Shown here: piece by piece, positions 1 through 8,683 of the stretch
Numbering within the stretch: the first letter of the stretch is position 1
How the letters are laid out: every line of letters starts with the position of its first letter
Assembly: GCF_000208925.1 (NCBI RefSeq)
Contig: NW_001915090.1
Location: 1 to 16,732, forward strand
From: Entamoeba histolytica HM-1:IMSS
Taxonomy: Eukaryota; Evosea; Mastigamoebida; Endamoebidae
Direction: 5' to 3'
DNA: 16,732 bases
Notes under the pieces: model-generated
Databases searched by the model: none
Seen by the model: the letters and a program-made list of their open reading frames with translations, nothing else
Told to the model about the DNA's origin: nothing
Position numbers and translations under genes: made by a program

Positions 1-505
1 TTTGTAATTAATTATATAATAAATTTACTTATTCATGTTTACCCCTTTTTTATTTATTTTTATCGTTAAAATTTATATCATTTATTTTGATAACGTTGAA
101 ACTATTGTTATATTTATTTTCAAATTTAAAATATTAATTATTTTATGTTATTCATTTATTATCATTTCATATTTATATTTAATTATATTATTTATTATTT
201 CATTTAATTCTATTTATCATATAATTTGTTTTCGATTATTGTTTTATAAATTTATTAATATTAAAATTATTTAATTTCATTCTTATTCTTATTTTTTATT
301 CTCATTTCTTTCTTTTGAATATTGATTAAAACATTTCAAGTATTTCTTAATCTTGTTTGTATATCATTTGATATTAATGATATACAACAACTATATTATC
401 TCATTCATATTTTAATTAGTATTAATAGTATTTTACTACCTATTGTTATGATATTAATACTTGTTAATGTTGTACATTCAATGAAACATTCCATATTTTA
501 TAGAT
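1..505. other. AT-rich region without a supported gene
   Basis: The plus strand is very T-rich and gives only low-complexity, Phe/Ile/Tyr-rich open frames. One frame, 322-540, opens with TTG rather than ATG. Its second half is less biased: a hydrophobic stretch followed by a basic tail containing RWARKLAKKK. That tail lies inside the left palindrome arm, so the frame crosses a repeat border and is probably fortuitous or a gene relic. No promoter element was recognised. Confidence 0.5.
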
Positions 506-1402
506 GGGCAAGAAAATTAGCAAAGAAAAAATGCATCTAAATAATTTACAAAAAAGAAAAAAGATGCAAAAAAATTTGCATCCATAGAATATTCAATTTA
601 TTATATTTTGCTCCTAAAATAAAAATAAATAAAAAATAAAAAGTATGATAAATACAGAATATGTAAATATTTATGTTTATATTTTATGATCATTTCTATT
701 CATTTTGTATGAAATATTAATGAAGTAGATTATTTGATGAATCATATTTAATTATTTTTATTCTTTTTATTCTTTTATTTTTATGTTATTTATCTATCTT
801 ATTTTTATATTTTTATTTCTCTGTTTATATTATTTATATCATTGTGTTATTCTTATTATCTATATATTATTATATTATTCTTATTTTATGTTTTTTATGT
901 TTATATTATTTAGATTTTCTTATTGTTATTCTTTTATATTTAGATGTATTTGTTTATTTGTTTATTCATCTTATTCATTTTATATTATTATCATTTATAT
1001 CTATTTTCATTTTATATTTATTCTGATTTGATTTATATTAATATTAATTTTATCTTTTATACTTTGATTTTATTATTATATCATTGACTATCATTTCTCG
1101 TTTTATTTATCATTTATTCTTATTATTCTTTTGTTTTTTTCTATATTCTATATCATATATTCATATCATTTTCATTTATATTTTATATTTTATTATATAT
1201 TATAATAACATAACACATATTATTGAATATATAATAAACATCATGTTTAATTATACATATAAATAATAAACATAAAAAATAATAAAATATTTTTCATTAA
1301 TAAAACAATACCAATTATTTTACATCATTAAATTAGACACTTTTTATTGAATATTTCTAATTTTTACATTAAAAATACACTTTTTATTTCTTCTTTTCAT
1401 AT
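506..1402 (+). repeat. Left arm of large inverted repeat (about 0.9 kb)
   Basis: This arm begins with GGGCAAGAAAA and reads inward to about 1402. It matches the reverse complement of 5263-6142 almost base for base; I saw only scattered substitutions and small indels. For example, the 60-codon frame at 1084-1266 on the plus strand is identical in protein to the frame at 5392-5574 on the minus strand. Arm identity stops just inside CACTTTTTATTTCTTCTTTT. Near the outer end is a short perfect hairpin, GATGCAAA-N4-TTTGCATC (563-582), also present in the other arm. The frames inside are low-complexity and I do not call genes. The arms could be long terminal inverted repeats of a DNA transposon or the product of an inverted segmental duplication. 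I found no convincing target-site duplication and no transposase. Confidence 0.9.
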
Positions 1403-1520
1403 TTATTATTTATTCTATTTTGTTACTCTTTATCTTCTTTATTTTTATATTCTCTATTTTCTACTTTTATTCTTTCTTCATCTTTATCTTCATATTCCAT
1501 CATTTGCCTTTTTTCATTGC
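1320..1520 (+). repeat. Pyrimidine-rich dispersed repeat, copy 1
   Basis: This segment overlaps the inner end of the left arm and continues beyond it. It matches the reverse complement of about 16396-16640 in order: a TGCA/TACATCATTAAATT block, CACTTTTT, CTTCTTTT, a tract like TTACTCTTTATCTTC, TTCTACTTTTATTCTTTCTTC, and finally TTTGCC..TTCATTGCC. The order of shared blocks makes homology more likely than shared low complexity alone, but the composition bias means identity must be tested by alignment. It runs directly into R1 copy A. Confidence 0.55.
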
Positions 1521-1897
1521 CTGAGAAAATCATTTCTTTTATTTATTTCTATTAAGGTTTTCTCATTTTTTTCTTTCTGTTTTTCTTTCTTCTTTTTAAC
1601 TTTTGTTTTGATTTCTGATTTAATTTTAATGAATTTTATTTACATCTTTTTCTTTTATGACACACTTTAGTAGATTCTTTTCTTGGTTTATACATTCATA
1701 TATATTTCTTCACTTCTTTTTAATAAATACTTAGTATTACATTACAACGTGTAATATTCAACCATAATAAATTGATGCACCCTTGCAACATTACCTAACA
1801 CATTTCTTATTCAAATACATTGTCATAACCAGATAATAACCGGTGATAGTGTCAAACTGGGAATTGTATTAATGTTTGTGTGATGTTTTTGAAATAA
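1510..1897 (+). repeat. Dispersed repeat R1, copy A
   Basis: From GAGAAAATCA (about 1522) to the TTAATGTTTGTGTGATGTTTT block (about 1870-1893), this segment aligns by eye with 12850-13235 on the same strand. Shared landmarks in the same order are CACACTTTAGTA, TGTAATATTC, a TTGCAAC..TTACCTAA block, a CATTTCT-ATTCAAAT block and CATAACCAGA-AATAAC. It is one of at least four R1 copies in the window. The family is not recognised. No ORF runs through it, so a non-autonomous transposable element or a conserved untranslated module are both possible. Confidence 0.75.
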
Positions 1898-2214
1898 CAA
1901 ATGAATGACAAACAAATAAAATAAAGAAAATAAATAGAAAATAAATAAGAAAGAATGATTATTTGTTGTACTTTCAAATAAATAAATTATAAATATTAAT
2001 AAAGTAATGAAATAAATAATAATGAGAATAATGTAATTTAAATGAAATAAAATAAAAATAATGATAAATAATTAATATTTAATTGAATAAAATATTATTT
2101 AACTTTCATATTTCATATATTAAGTATTTCATTTATTATTCACTCTATTTAAATTATGATTGTTTATTTAAAATATAAACAATCATATTTTATATTAATT
2201 TATTTAATGTTTTT
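1898..2214. other. AT-rich spacer
   Basis: I see no gene, RNA gene or convincing repeat here. The first part is A-rich with many AAATAAATAGAAAATAAAT-like runs; the rest is simple A/T sequence. It separates R1 copy A from a decayed minus-strand gene. Confidence 0.5.
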
Positions 2215-3165
2215 TAAATTACATCATCAAATTGTAATGTAAAAATAGAATCATATTGTCTTTCTAATAACGTTCAATCATTATACATAATTGTTATTTT
2301 AACTATTTATTCTTTATGATGAATAGTACTGACATTTTATTTTCTAGTTTTTCTTAATCAATAAATTCAATATCTTCTTTTACAAATACAAATGACTTGG
2401 TAAATTTGTTTTCTATTTATTTCTTTTATTTCATTTTTGTTATTTTTTATCTCTTTCTTCAGTAATACTCTGTTAATCATTATCTCTTTTTCATTTATTA
2501 TACATTAATTGATGTCAATAATCTTATTATTGTCATCATTATTATAATTCCATTTTATCTTTTTGTATTATAATAACAATATAAACATTTTGATTCATTA
2601 AATTACATTTGAAATTGATTATTTTCCAGTTATTCCATTAAAAATTTCCAACAATTTTTGTTATTATTTATCTACTTTTATTTTCTTCTTTTCTTCATGA
2701 ACTTCTTTATGAATATAGCAACAACATTTAATCAACACGACACAAACATGTCTCTAAATGTCTAATATTGGAAAAACATTCTATACAATTTTATCCATTG
2801 TTTTATTATTTTATGAAAACATTGTTGAAATTCAAAACAATATTAATTATTTAAATTTCTTTTTGTTCTTTTTAATATAATCAACAGTATTTATTCGGAT
2901 ACATTATTTTCATTCTTCTGTGCCTTGTAATACAGATGTATTAATAACAAATATATCTTATTTATCGCTTTCTCATTATGATCATTTTGTTTCTTTAGTT
3001 TCTGATTTTGCGGTATTATTTTCTTTTAAAACATTCTTCTTCATTTTGAATTTACAAATTGTATTTTCAACCACTTATATTTCAAAGGGTAAGTAATTTA
3101 ACTTATTTAATATTTATTGATTGTTGTTAGTTGATAGTCGTTTTAAAGTAATTAAACGTGACAAT
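2215..3165 (-). pseudogene. Heavily decayed gene of unknown family
   Basis: On the minus strand, one reading frame from about 3165 to 2570 (ATG codons at 3044-3042 and 2798-2796 share it) reads as a normal-looking, Lys/Glu/Asn-rich protein interrupted by many stops. Readable pieces include VVENTICKFKMKKNVLKENN, MDKIV followed by a TAG, and RHVCVVLIKCCCYIHKEVHEE. A second stretch in another frame, about 2410-2215, reads NKFTKSFVFVKEDIEFID and KLENKMSVLFIIKNK, again with stops. The mixed composition, unlike the Phe/Ile/Tyr noise around it, is the evidence for past coding. No domain was recognised. It lies inside the large palindrome, between two R1 fragments. Confidence 0.5.
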
Positions 3166-3669
3166 TATTTATTTATCAATTTGAAAAATTGAAGTTATTT
3201 ATTATTAAAAACATTTCATATTCATTTGAAATAAACAACTATAATTCTACTTTTTTTGAAATATTCTTCACAACATATTTTATTTAAATGAAAAACAACA
3301 AAATATTTTATTGAATGTTATATAAACATTATTGTTGTTTTTATTTGATTTTTACATAAAATGTATTTTTGAAATAAAATGAAATAGAAAATATATAAAA
3401 ATAAATGAATAAATTTATCGATAATTTAACATGACAGTTTGTTTTTGTTTATTAGTTTGAAATTCAAACATCATCAAAATAAATAAATTTGTAATGTTAT
3501 GATTGAATTAAAACAATTAAATAATTTTACATAATTTTTGAAATATATTTATTATTATAATTTTTAATTTCCATTAAACAATGATTATATTTTTGTTTAT
3601 TAATGAATTATTAATTAGAATGAATGATGTTAATGATGTTAAATAATCAAAATAAAATAATGAAAAGGA
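3166..3669. other. AT-rich spacer at the palindrome centre
   Basis: The geometric centre of the large inverted repeat falls near 3324. The sequence is simple and AT-rich, with many short A/T runs. I could not read a coherent frame on either strand and saw no RNA gene. Confidence 0.5.
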
Positions 3670-3880
3670 TATGATAAAATGTGGTTAAGAAAAAAGGAAG
3701 AAGTCATGGTATAGTGGTGATGCTTTACTCTCTCTCCTTCACAAAATAAAGTATAAGTCAAACAAAAGGATTAAAAAGGAAGAAGTAAAAATGATTAAGA
3801 AGATATTGATAGGAATAAATAAAATAAAGAGGTGTTTTACTAATACTTCTAGAAAACATAAAGGATATGATGAGTAAAAG
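3670..3880 (-). repeat. Dispersed repeat R1, copy C (inverted, partial)
   Basis: Read on the minus strand, this aligns with the first half of R1 copy B. On the plus strand the shared blocks are TGTGGTTAAGA, ATGGTATAGTGGTGATG-CTTTACTCTC (B has ATATGGTGGGAATGAAATACTCTC), ATTAAAAAGGAAGAAG, and GATATTGATAGGAATAAATA followed by AAATAAAGAGGTGTTTT. The end carrying the CATAACCAG block is missing or too diverged to see. Together with copy A it makes a second, more diverged inverted pair nested inside the large palindrome. Confidence 0.6.
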
Positions 3881-4440
3881 GAAAGAATTTTATAGTGGGA
3901 AGTGAATGGATGTGATTAGTGTCATTGAAACAAAGAATAATAGAAACAAGTTGTAATAATACTTAATTAACTAGTTTTACTCTATTGTATTTAAAATTAA
4001 AAGAAAAATGATAAGAAAGATAATAAGAAGAGGCATAACAGTGAAGAAATAAAACATTTTTGAAAAGTATTTAAATTTAAATATAAAAATTGAAGATAGG
4101 AAAGAAGTTATAAAGAATAAAGAAATAAACAACAAAAAAGAAAATAAAAGAAGGATAATAAAAATAAAAAGAAATAGAATAGAATAAGAAAATAAAATGG
4201 GGGTAATAAACACAAAAGACAAAAAGAGAAATAAAAAGAAAATGATGACAAGAAAAATATAAATACCAATGAAACAACATTTATGTTTATATAATAAAAT
4301 AAAAATAACGACACAATAATATTAACGAAACTAAAAATGAAAGAAAAGAAAAAACATAATTTTAGATAAAAAATAAATATAAATAACATGACATTAAGAA
4401 TGATGATAATATTTTTTTCATTTATGTAACGATAAAATAG
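3881..4440. other. Purine-rich region upstream of the BspA-like gene
   Basis: The plus strand is almost entirely A and G (for example around 4000-4250), so the minus strand gives long Phe/Leu/Tyr/Ser frames such as 4108-4494 and 3977-4222. These are composition artefacts and not called as genes. The missing N-terminal half expected for a BspA-like gene was not found here in any plus-strand frame. Confidence 0.5.
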
Positions 4441-4500
4441 AAATAATAATTCATCATTGGAATAAAATTGAAATAATAATTCATCATTCCACAAAATATA
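4441..4500 (+). repeat. 30-bp tandem duplication
   Basis: Two adjacent 30-base units start at 4441 and 4471. Their first 18 bases, AAATAATAATTCATCATT, are identical and the remainders diverge. The pair ends 27 bases before the ATG of the BspA-like ORF, so it sits where a core promoter or 5' untranslated region would be in a compact Entamoeba gene. No canonical TATA or GAAC element was recognised there. Confidence 0.8.
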
Positions 4501-4527
4501 AAGAATGAGTAACTAGAAAATAAAAAT

Positions 4528-5085
4528 ATGTTTGGAATTGAAGATCGAGAGAAATATGGAAGAAACATACCAGAAAGATACTATGGAATATCAGACGGAT
4601 GTTTTAGTGGAAGTAATGATTTACAGGAAATCAATATACCAACACATATTGAAATGATAGGAAATGAATGTTTTAAAGAATGTACAAGATTAAGTATAAT
4701 ATTTATTCCAACAAGTGTTAGTGAAATAGGAAATGGATGTTTTAATGGATGTTCATCACTAACAACAATTAATATACCAACAAGTGTTAGTAAAATAGGA
4801 GACTATTGTTTTAAATATTGTACATCACTAGAATCAATTGAAATACCAACAAGTGTAAATGAAATAGGAAAAGGATGTTTTAATAGATGTTATTCATTAA
4901 GAAGTATTGAAATACCAACAAGTGTTAGTAAAATAGGAAATTGTTGTTTTTATGAATGTTCAACAATAAGAACAATTAAAATACCATCAACAATTACATC
5001 ATTTGGAAAAGGATGTTTTTATCATTGTGGATGTGAAGAATTACTCAAGAAGAATGCAAGAATACCAGAATATTGCTTTAAATAA
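4528..5085 (+). CDS. BspA-like leucine-rich repeat protein (short, no N-terminal domain)
   Basis: This 185-residue ORF has seven units of a 23-residue leucine-rich repeat (LRR_5/BspA type). The cysteines recur exactly every 23 residues: C25, C48, C71, C94, C117, C140, C163. A typical unit reads IG-x2-CF-x2-C-x-SL-x2-I-x-IPTSV-x2, followed by the next IG. The C-terminal cap has CGCEELLKKN then IPEYCFK, as in Entamoeba BspA-like proteins from memory of the family. Family members usually have an extra N-terminal region before the repeats; here ATG4528 opens only about 20 residues ahead of repeat 1 and a stop lies in frame at 4510. It may be a truncated but open copy. Many relatives are thought to be surface or trafficking-related, but no signal peptide or membrane segment is visible. 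It lies inside the large palindrome, 177 bases from the right arm. Confidence 0.88.
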   Translation: MFGIEDREKYGRNIPERYYGISDGCFSGSNDLQEINIPTHIEMIGNECFKECTRLSIIFIPTSVSEIGNGCFNGCSSLTTINIPTSVSKIGDYCFKYCTSLESIEIPTSVNEIGKGCFNRCYSLRSIEIPTSVSKIGNCCFYECSTIRTIKIPSTITSFGKGCFYHCGCEELLKKNARIPEYCFK

Positions 5086-5262
5086 TAAAGAATTAATAAA
5101 AAAGAAATAAAAAGAATAAATGAATATAAAAGTGATAAATAATAGAAGAAAGAAATAGAAAAACAACGAAAAACAAATAATATAAAAAGAATATAAATAT
5201 ATAAAAGAATAAAAATAAAGTAGAAGAAGAATATAAAAATAATAAATCACAAAGAGATGATA

Positions 5263-6142
5263 AAAGAAGAAATAAAAAGTGTATTTTTAATGTAAAAATT
5301 AGAAATATTCAATAAAAGTGTCTAATTTAATGATGTAAAATAATTAATATTATTTTATTAATGAAAAATATTTTATTATTTTTTATGTTTATTATTTATA
5401 TGTATAATTAAACATGATGTTTATTATATATTCAATAATATGTGTTATGTTATTATAATATATAATAAAATATAAAATATAAATGAAAATGATATGAATA
5501 TATGATATAGAATATAGAAAAAAACAAAAGAATAATAAGAATAAATGATAAATAAAACGAGAAATGATAGTCAATGATATAATAATAAAATCAAAGTATA
5601 AAAGATAAAATTAATATTAATATAAATCAAATCAGAATAAATATAAAATGAAAATAGATATAAATGATAATAATATAAAATGAATAAGATGAATAAACAA
5701 ATAAACAAATACATCTAAATATAAAAGAATAACAATAAGAAAATCTAAATAATATAAACATAAAAACATAAAATAAGAATAATATAATAATATATAGATA
5801 ATAAGAATAATACAATGATATAAATAATATAAACAGAGAAATAAATATATAAAAATATGATAGATAAATAAAAGAATAAAAAGAATAAAAATAATTAAAT
5901 ATGATTCATCAAATAATCTACTTCATTAATATTTCATACAAAATGAATAGAAATGATCATAAAATATAAACATAAATATTTACATATTCTGTATTTATCA
6001 TACTTTTTATTTTTTATTTATTTTTATTTGTTAGGAGCAAAATATAATAAATGGAAAAATCTATGGATGCAAATTATTTTGCATCTTTTTTCTTTTTTGT
6101 AAATTATTTAGATGCATTTTTTCTTTGCTTATTTTCTTGCCC
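5263..6142 (-). repeat. Right arm of large inverted repeat (about 0.88 kb)
   Basis: This is the inverted partner of 506-1402; its outer end is CTTGCCC at 6136-6142. It carries the matching hairpin GATGCAAA-N4-TTTGCATC at 6066-6085. The hairpin loop differs from the left copy while the 8-bp stem is kept. Other differences include a few extra bases near the TTTGCTCCTAA block and isolated substitutions. Outside the arms, left TTTATAGAT and right TTTAATCAT resemble each other only partly, so a 9-bp target-site duplication is not supported. Confidence 0.9.
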
Positions 6143-6314
6143 TTTAATCATTAATCAAAAAGATAATTCTGAAAATAACACTTTCATTTCTATTCTTCTT
6201 CATTAAGAAATATGAAGAGTATTAATATTTATTGTTTGATTATTCAATACAATTATTTGAAAATAACAAAGTCATAGAAATTAATAGAAATAATACATAT
6301 TGTTTAAATAATTA

Positions 6315-6638
6315 ATGAATGTTCAAAATAATTAAAAGAACAATTTCAACAATAGAAATGAGTTGAGTGATTTATTCATTGGTGTGTTTGAATCAATATT
6401 AGTACAACACACAGAATTAGTATCATGTTCATTTTATTATTCTGGTTGATATGAATATTTTACATTGTATTTTGATTATTATAATATTGTCAATTCATAC
6501 ACATTTTATTTAATTGTTTTTGTTGAAATATTTGATGTGATAACTGATGGAATGAATAATAAAGAATTACAGAACAAAAAGAAGAATGAAACAAAACAAA
6601 ATAATTTTATTTGTCAAATGAATATTGAGTTACAATAA
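6315..6638 (+). pseudogene. Decayed gene fragment, unknown family
   Basis: One plus-strand frame from an ATG at 6315 to TAA at 6636-6638 is interrupted only by TAA at 6333 and TGA at 6447-6449. It reads as a plausible protein: ELSDLFIGVFESILVQHTEL, then SFYYSG, the TGA, then YEYFTLYFDYYNIV and an aromatic, hydrophobic stretch, ending with a Lys/Asn/Gln-rich tail (NKELQNKKKNETKQNN). I do not recognise the family. Coding-like pieces in other frames just upstream (about 6220-6310) may be its earlier part. It starts less than 200 bases outside the right palindrome arm. Confidence 0.5.
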
Positions 6639-7025
6639 TACAAAAGATTAAACAATAGAATATTAATGATAAAATAAGAAACAACAAAAAATAAGAAAAG
6701 AATAAGAAAAGATAAAAGTATCAAATAAAATGAATAAAATAAGAAATAGATAAATCAGAAAAGAATCAATAAGGTATGTGAATAAGGTATAAATGGTAAA
6801 GATGAAATTAAAATGATTGAGTGGAATGAAAATAACAATGAATTGAATGAATGTAATAAACAACAATATAAAAGAAATAACACATAAATAAGATAGAGAA
6901 GTTCATGAATGAAATAATAAAATAAAGGAAGAATTATAAAATCAACATGATAAAGAAACTAAATGAAATAAAACATACAATATAAATACAAACTTCAAAA
7001 TACATAATTAATAAAGAAACAAATA
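6639..7025 (+). other. Purine-rich spacer with a possible coding relic
   Basis: Mostly A/G-rich sequence. Around 6785-6890 a plus-strand frame reads GINGKDEIKMIEWNENNNEL and then NECNKQQYKRNN between stops, which looks more protein-like than its surroundings. It could belong to the relic before it or to the TLDc relic after it. The minus-strand frame at 6663-6866 is a low-complexity shadow. Confidence 0.3.
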
Positions 7026-7786
7026 GAATTATTAGAGAATGAAATGAATAATCTACAACAAAAACACTAAACGAAATAATAGAAGAAATAAACCACAGAA
7101 TTATATGATAAAATGAATAAAAACAACACTTTCATTGAATCTAATACAAGAAATATTTCAATTTATGAAACAATGACACAAGACAATCTTCATAAAAATC
7201 AAAGAATGAGTATAAATGAAGAAATAATTAAAAATTTAATGAATAAAAATAAGAATGAAAGTTTCACTCAGAATGAAAAAGTATATTGAATAAAACAAAG
7301 TAAAGAAGAACAAAAATACACCCTCAAATAAATTCATAAAAAATAAAAAATACTCAAAACACTTATAATTCAAAAGATAAGAAATTAAACTAAATTTAAA
7401 AGAATTTTTAATTCAACAAATAGAAAAATATACAGAAAAATATCTAATATACTATTTGATTCAGATACCAATGATTGGAATATTAATACAACAGTATTTG
7501 GAGAAAGAATATGGAATAAAAAACATATAATAATTATTATTGAATAATCCTAATGAAATAAATTTGGAGGATATGTTAATTCTAAAATTGATAAAGTTGG
7601 TAAATGGATATATGATTCAAAATCACTTTTATTTTCATTAGAAACAAATTGAAGAATAAAATGAATGAATAAATTTGATATTAAACAACAATATGCATTT
7701 TATTTATTTAATCAATCACATGTTTATTTAAATTTGGATATAGTGATATTCAAGTTTATAAAGAAAATGATAAAATAACATTGTAA
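7026..7786 (+). pseudogene. Decayed TLDc-domain gene
   Basis: A coiled-coil-like start (LLENEMNNLQQK at 7026, then LNEIIEEINHRI after a one-base shift) leads into an open stretch from ATG 7113 to TGA 7287. The same frame continues, with TAA/TGA interruptions, into a recognisable TLDc domain from about 7443: ILFDSDTNDWN, then a VFGERIWNKK strand, FGGYVNSKIDKVGKWIYDSK, SLLFSLETN, and QQYAFYLFNQS. After a frameshift near 7727 it ends with FKFGYSDIQVYKENDKITL and TAA at 7784-7786. Entamoeba carries many coiled-coil plus TLDc proteins of this layout, and TLDc domains elsewhere bind or regulate V-ATPase. This copy has about nine stops and cannot encode a full protein. Confidence 0.75.
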
Positions 7787-7983
7787 TTAATATTCAAATG
7801 AATATTAAGAATATTAAATACATTTTGTAAAAATATAATTTTGCATCAAAATAAATCATAATAATTGAAATGAAAAGAAAACAATCAATATGAATTAATT
7901 GAAATGAAGAAGAGAAAACAAATAATGTTATGAATATTAAATAATTAATAAATGTTAATTATACACTTTATAATTAATTCTGT

Positions 7984-8377
7984 TGTGATGTGTCTTTGTT
8001 ATATGAATATTTAGAATATTATTTTAAAGTATTAAATTGAATAATTCATTGTTAGATAGTTTTGTTCATTCATATGATTTGAATAATAATTGATTAAAAC
8101 AAAACATTACTCCTTTGTTTAAACATAAAAGATTGTATGTATTGTGAATTGTGTTGATGTTCAAGAGAGTTTTTGTGAAAGAGGTGTTTATGCAATTAAA
8201 GAAACAGATAATTTGTATCATATTGCATATAATGAGATGTATATAGTTTGATGTGATAGAGAAGGTATTGTTGAGAAAGAAATAAAGAAACAAAAAAGAA
8301 ATATTAATTTTGGAAAGCATATTGGTGTAGAACATTTACAATCCATTAATTATCATTTGTTCTTTTCATTGTTTTGA
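7984..8377 (+). pseudogene. Decayed gene, unknown conserved-looking protein
   Basis: Three frame segments join into one readable protein. From 7984: CDVSLLYEYLEYYFKVLN, then a TGA. From about 8040: NNSLLDSFVHSYDLNNN, TGA at 8091, then LKQNITPLFKHKRLYV. From about 8147: NCVDVQESFCERGVYAIKET, DNLYHIAYNEMYIV, TGA at 8249, then CDREGIVEKEIKKQKRNINF and GKHIGVEHLQ. The composition (Cys, Asp, Gly, His present) is unlike random AT sequence. A coding-like piece with KENNQYELIEMKKRKQ near 7880 may be the start. I do not recognise the domain. It follows the TLDc relic on the same strand. The minus-strand frame at 8066-8335 is its shadow. Confidence 0.6.
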
Positions 8378-8683
8378 TTCTTATTTTCTAACTTATTTCT
8401 TCATTAGAAACATTCAGTTTATTTCTGTTATTTCTCATTTGAGATAATTGTTATTAAATTCATAATTAAATTATATGTTGATTGATGATATTTTCTATTA
8501 TCTTTAACTTATTCTATCATTAATAAAACTGTTAATAAAGAGTTATATTCAATTTCATTTGTTTTGTTGTATTTCATTTAATCATTCACATTTCATAACA
8601 CTCTTTGTTGTTTGTTTCTATCTTGTTATTTCAAACATTCAAATTTATCAAAAACTAATCAAATTAGTCATTATCAGTTTCTC
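8378..8683. other. Intergenic AT-rich segment
   Basis: This is the gap between the plus-strand relic ending at 8377 and the 3' end of the minus-strand LRR-like pseudogene, so it holds two convergent 3' ends. I see no gene; the plus-strand frame at 8559-8846 is a shadow of the LRR-like gene's tail. Confidence 0.5.

Noticed and set aside
496..505. Target-site duplication flanking the palindrome
   Set aside because: Left TTTATAGAT and right TTTAATCAT agree at only about six of nine bases, which is not enough in AT-rich DNA.
1084..1266. Identical 60-codon ORFs in both palindrome arms (also 5392-5574 on the minus strand)
   Set aside because: Identity follows from the duplicated DNA; the peptide is simple Ile/Tyr/Phe sequence with no sign of selection as protein.
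1347..1670. 107-codon hydrophobic ORF on the plus strand
   Set aside because: It is built of Phe/Leu/Tyr/Ser from a pyrimidine tract and spans a repeat junction; composition explains it.
4108..4494. 128-codon minus-strand ORF upstream of the BspA-like gene
   Set aside because: Low-complexity Phe/Leu/Ser frame opposite a purine-rich strand, overlapping two other such frames; no protein-like features.
506..6142. PiggyBac-type element
   Set aside because: The outer ends start with GGG on the left and end with CCC on the right, opposite to the usual CC..GG ends, and no TTAA duplication flanks both sides.
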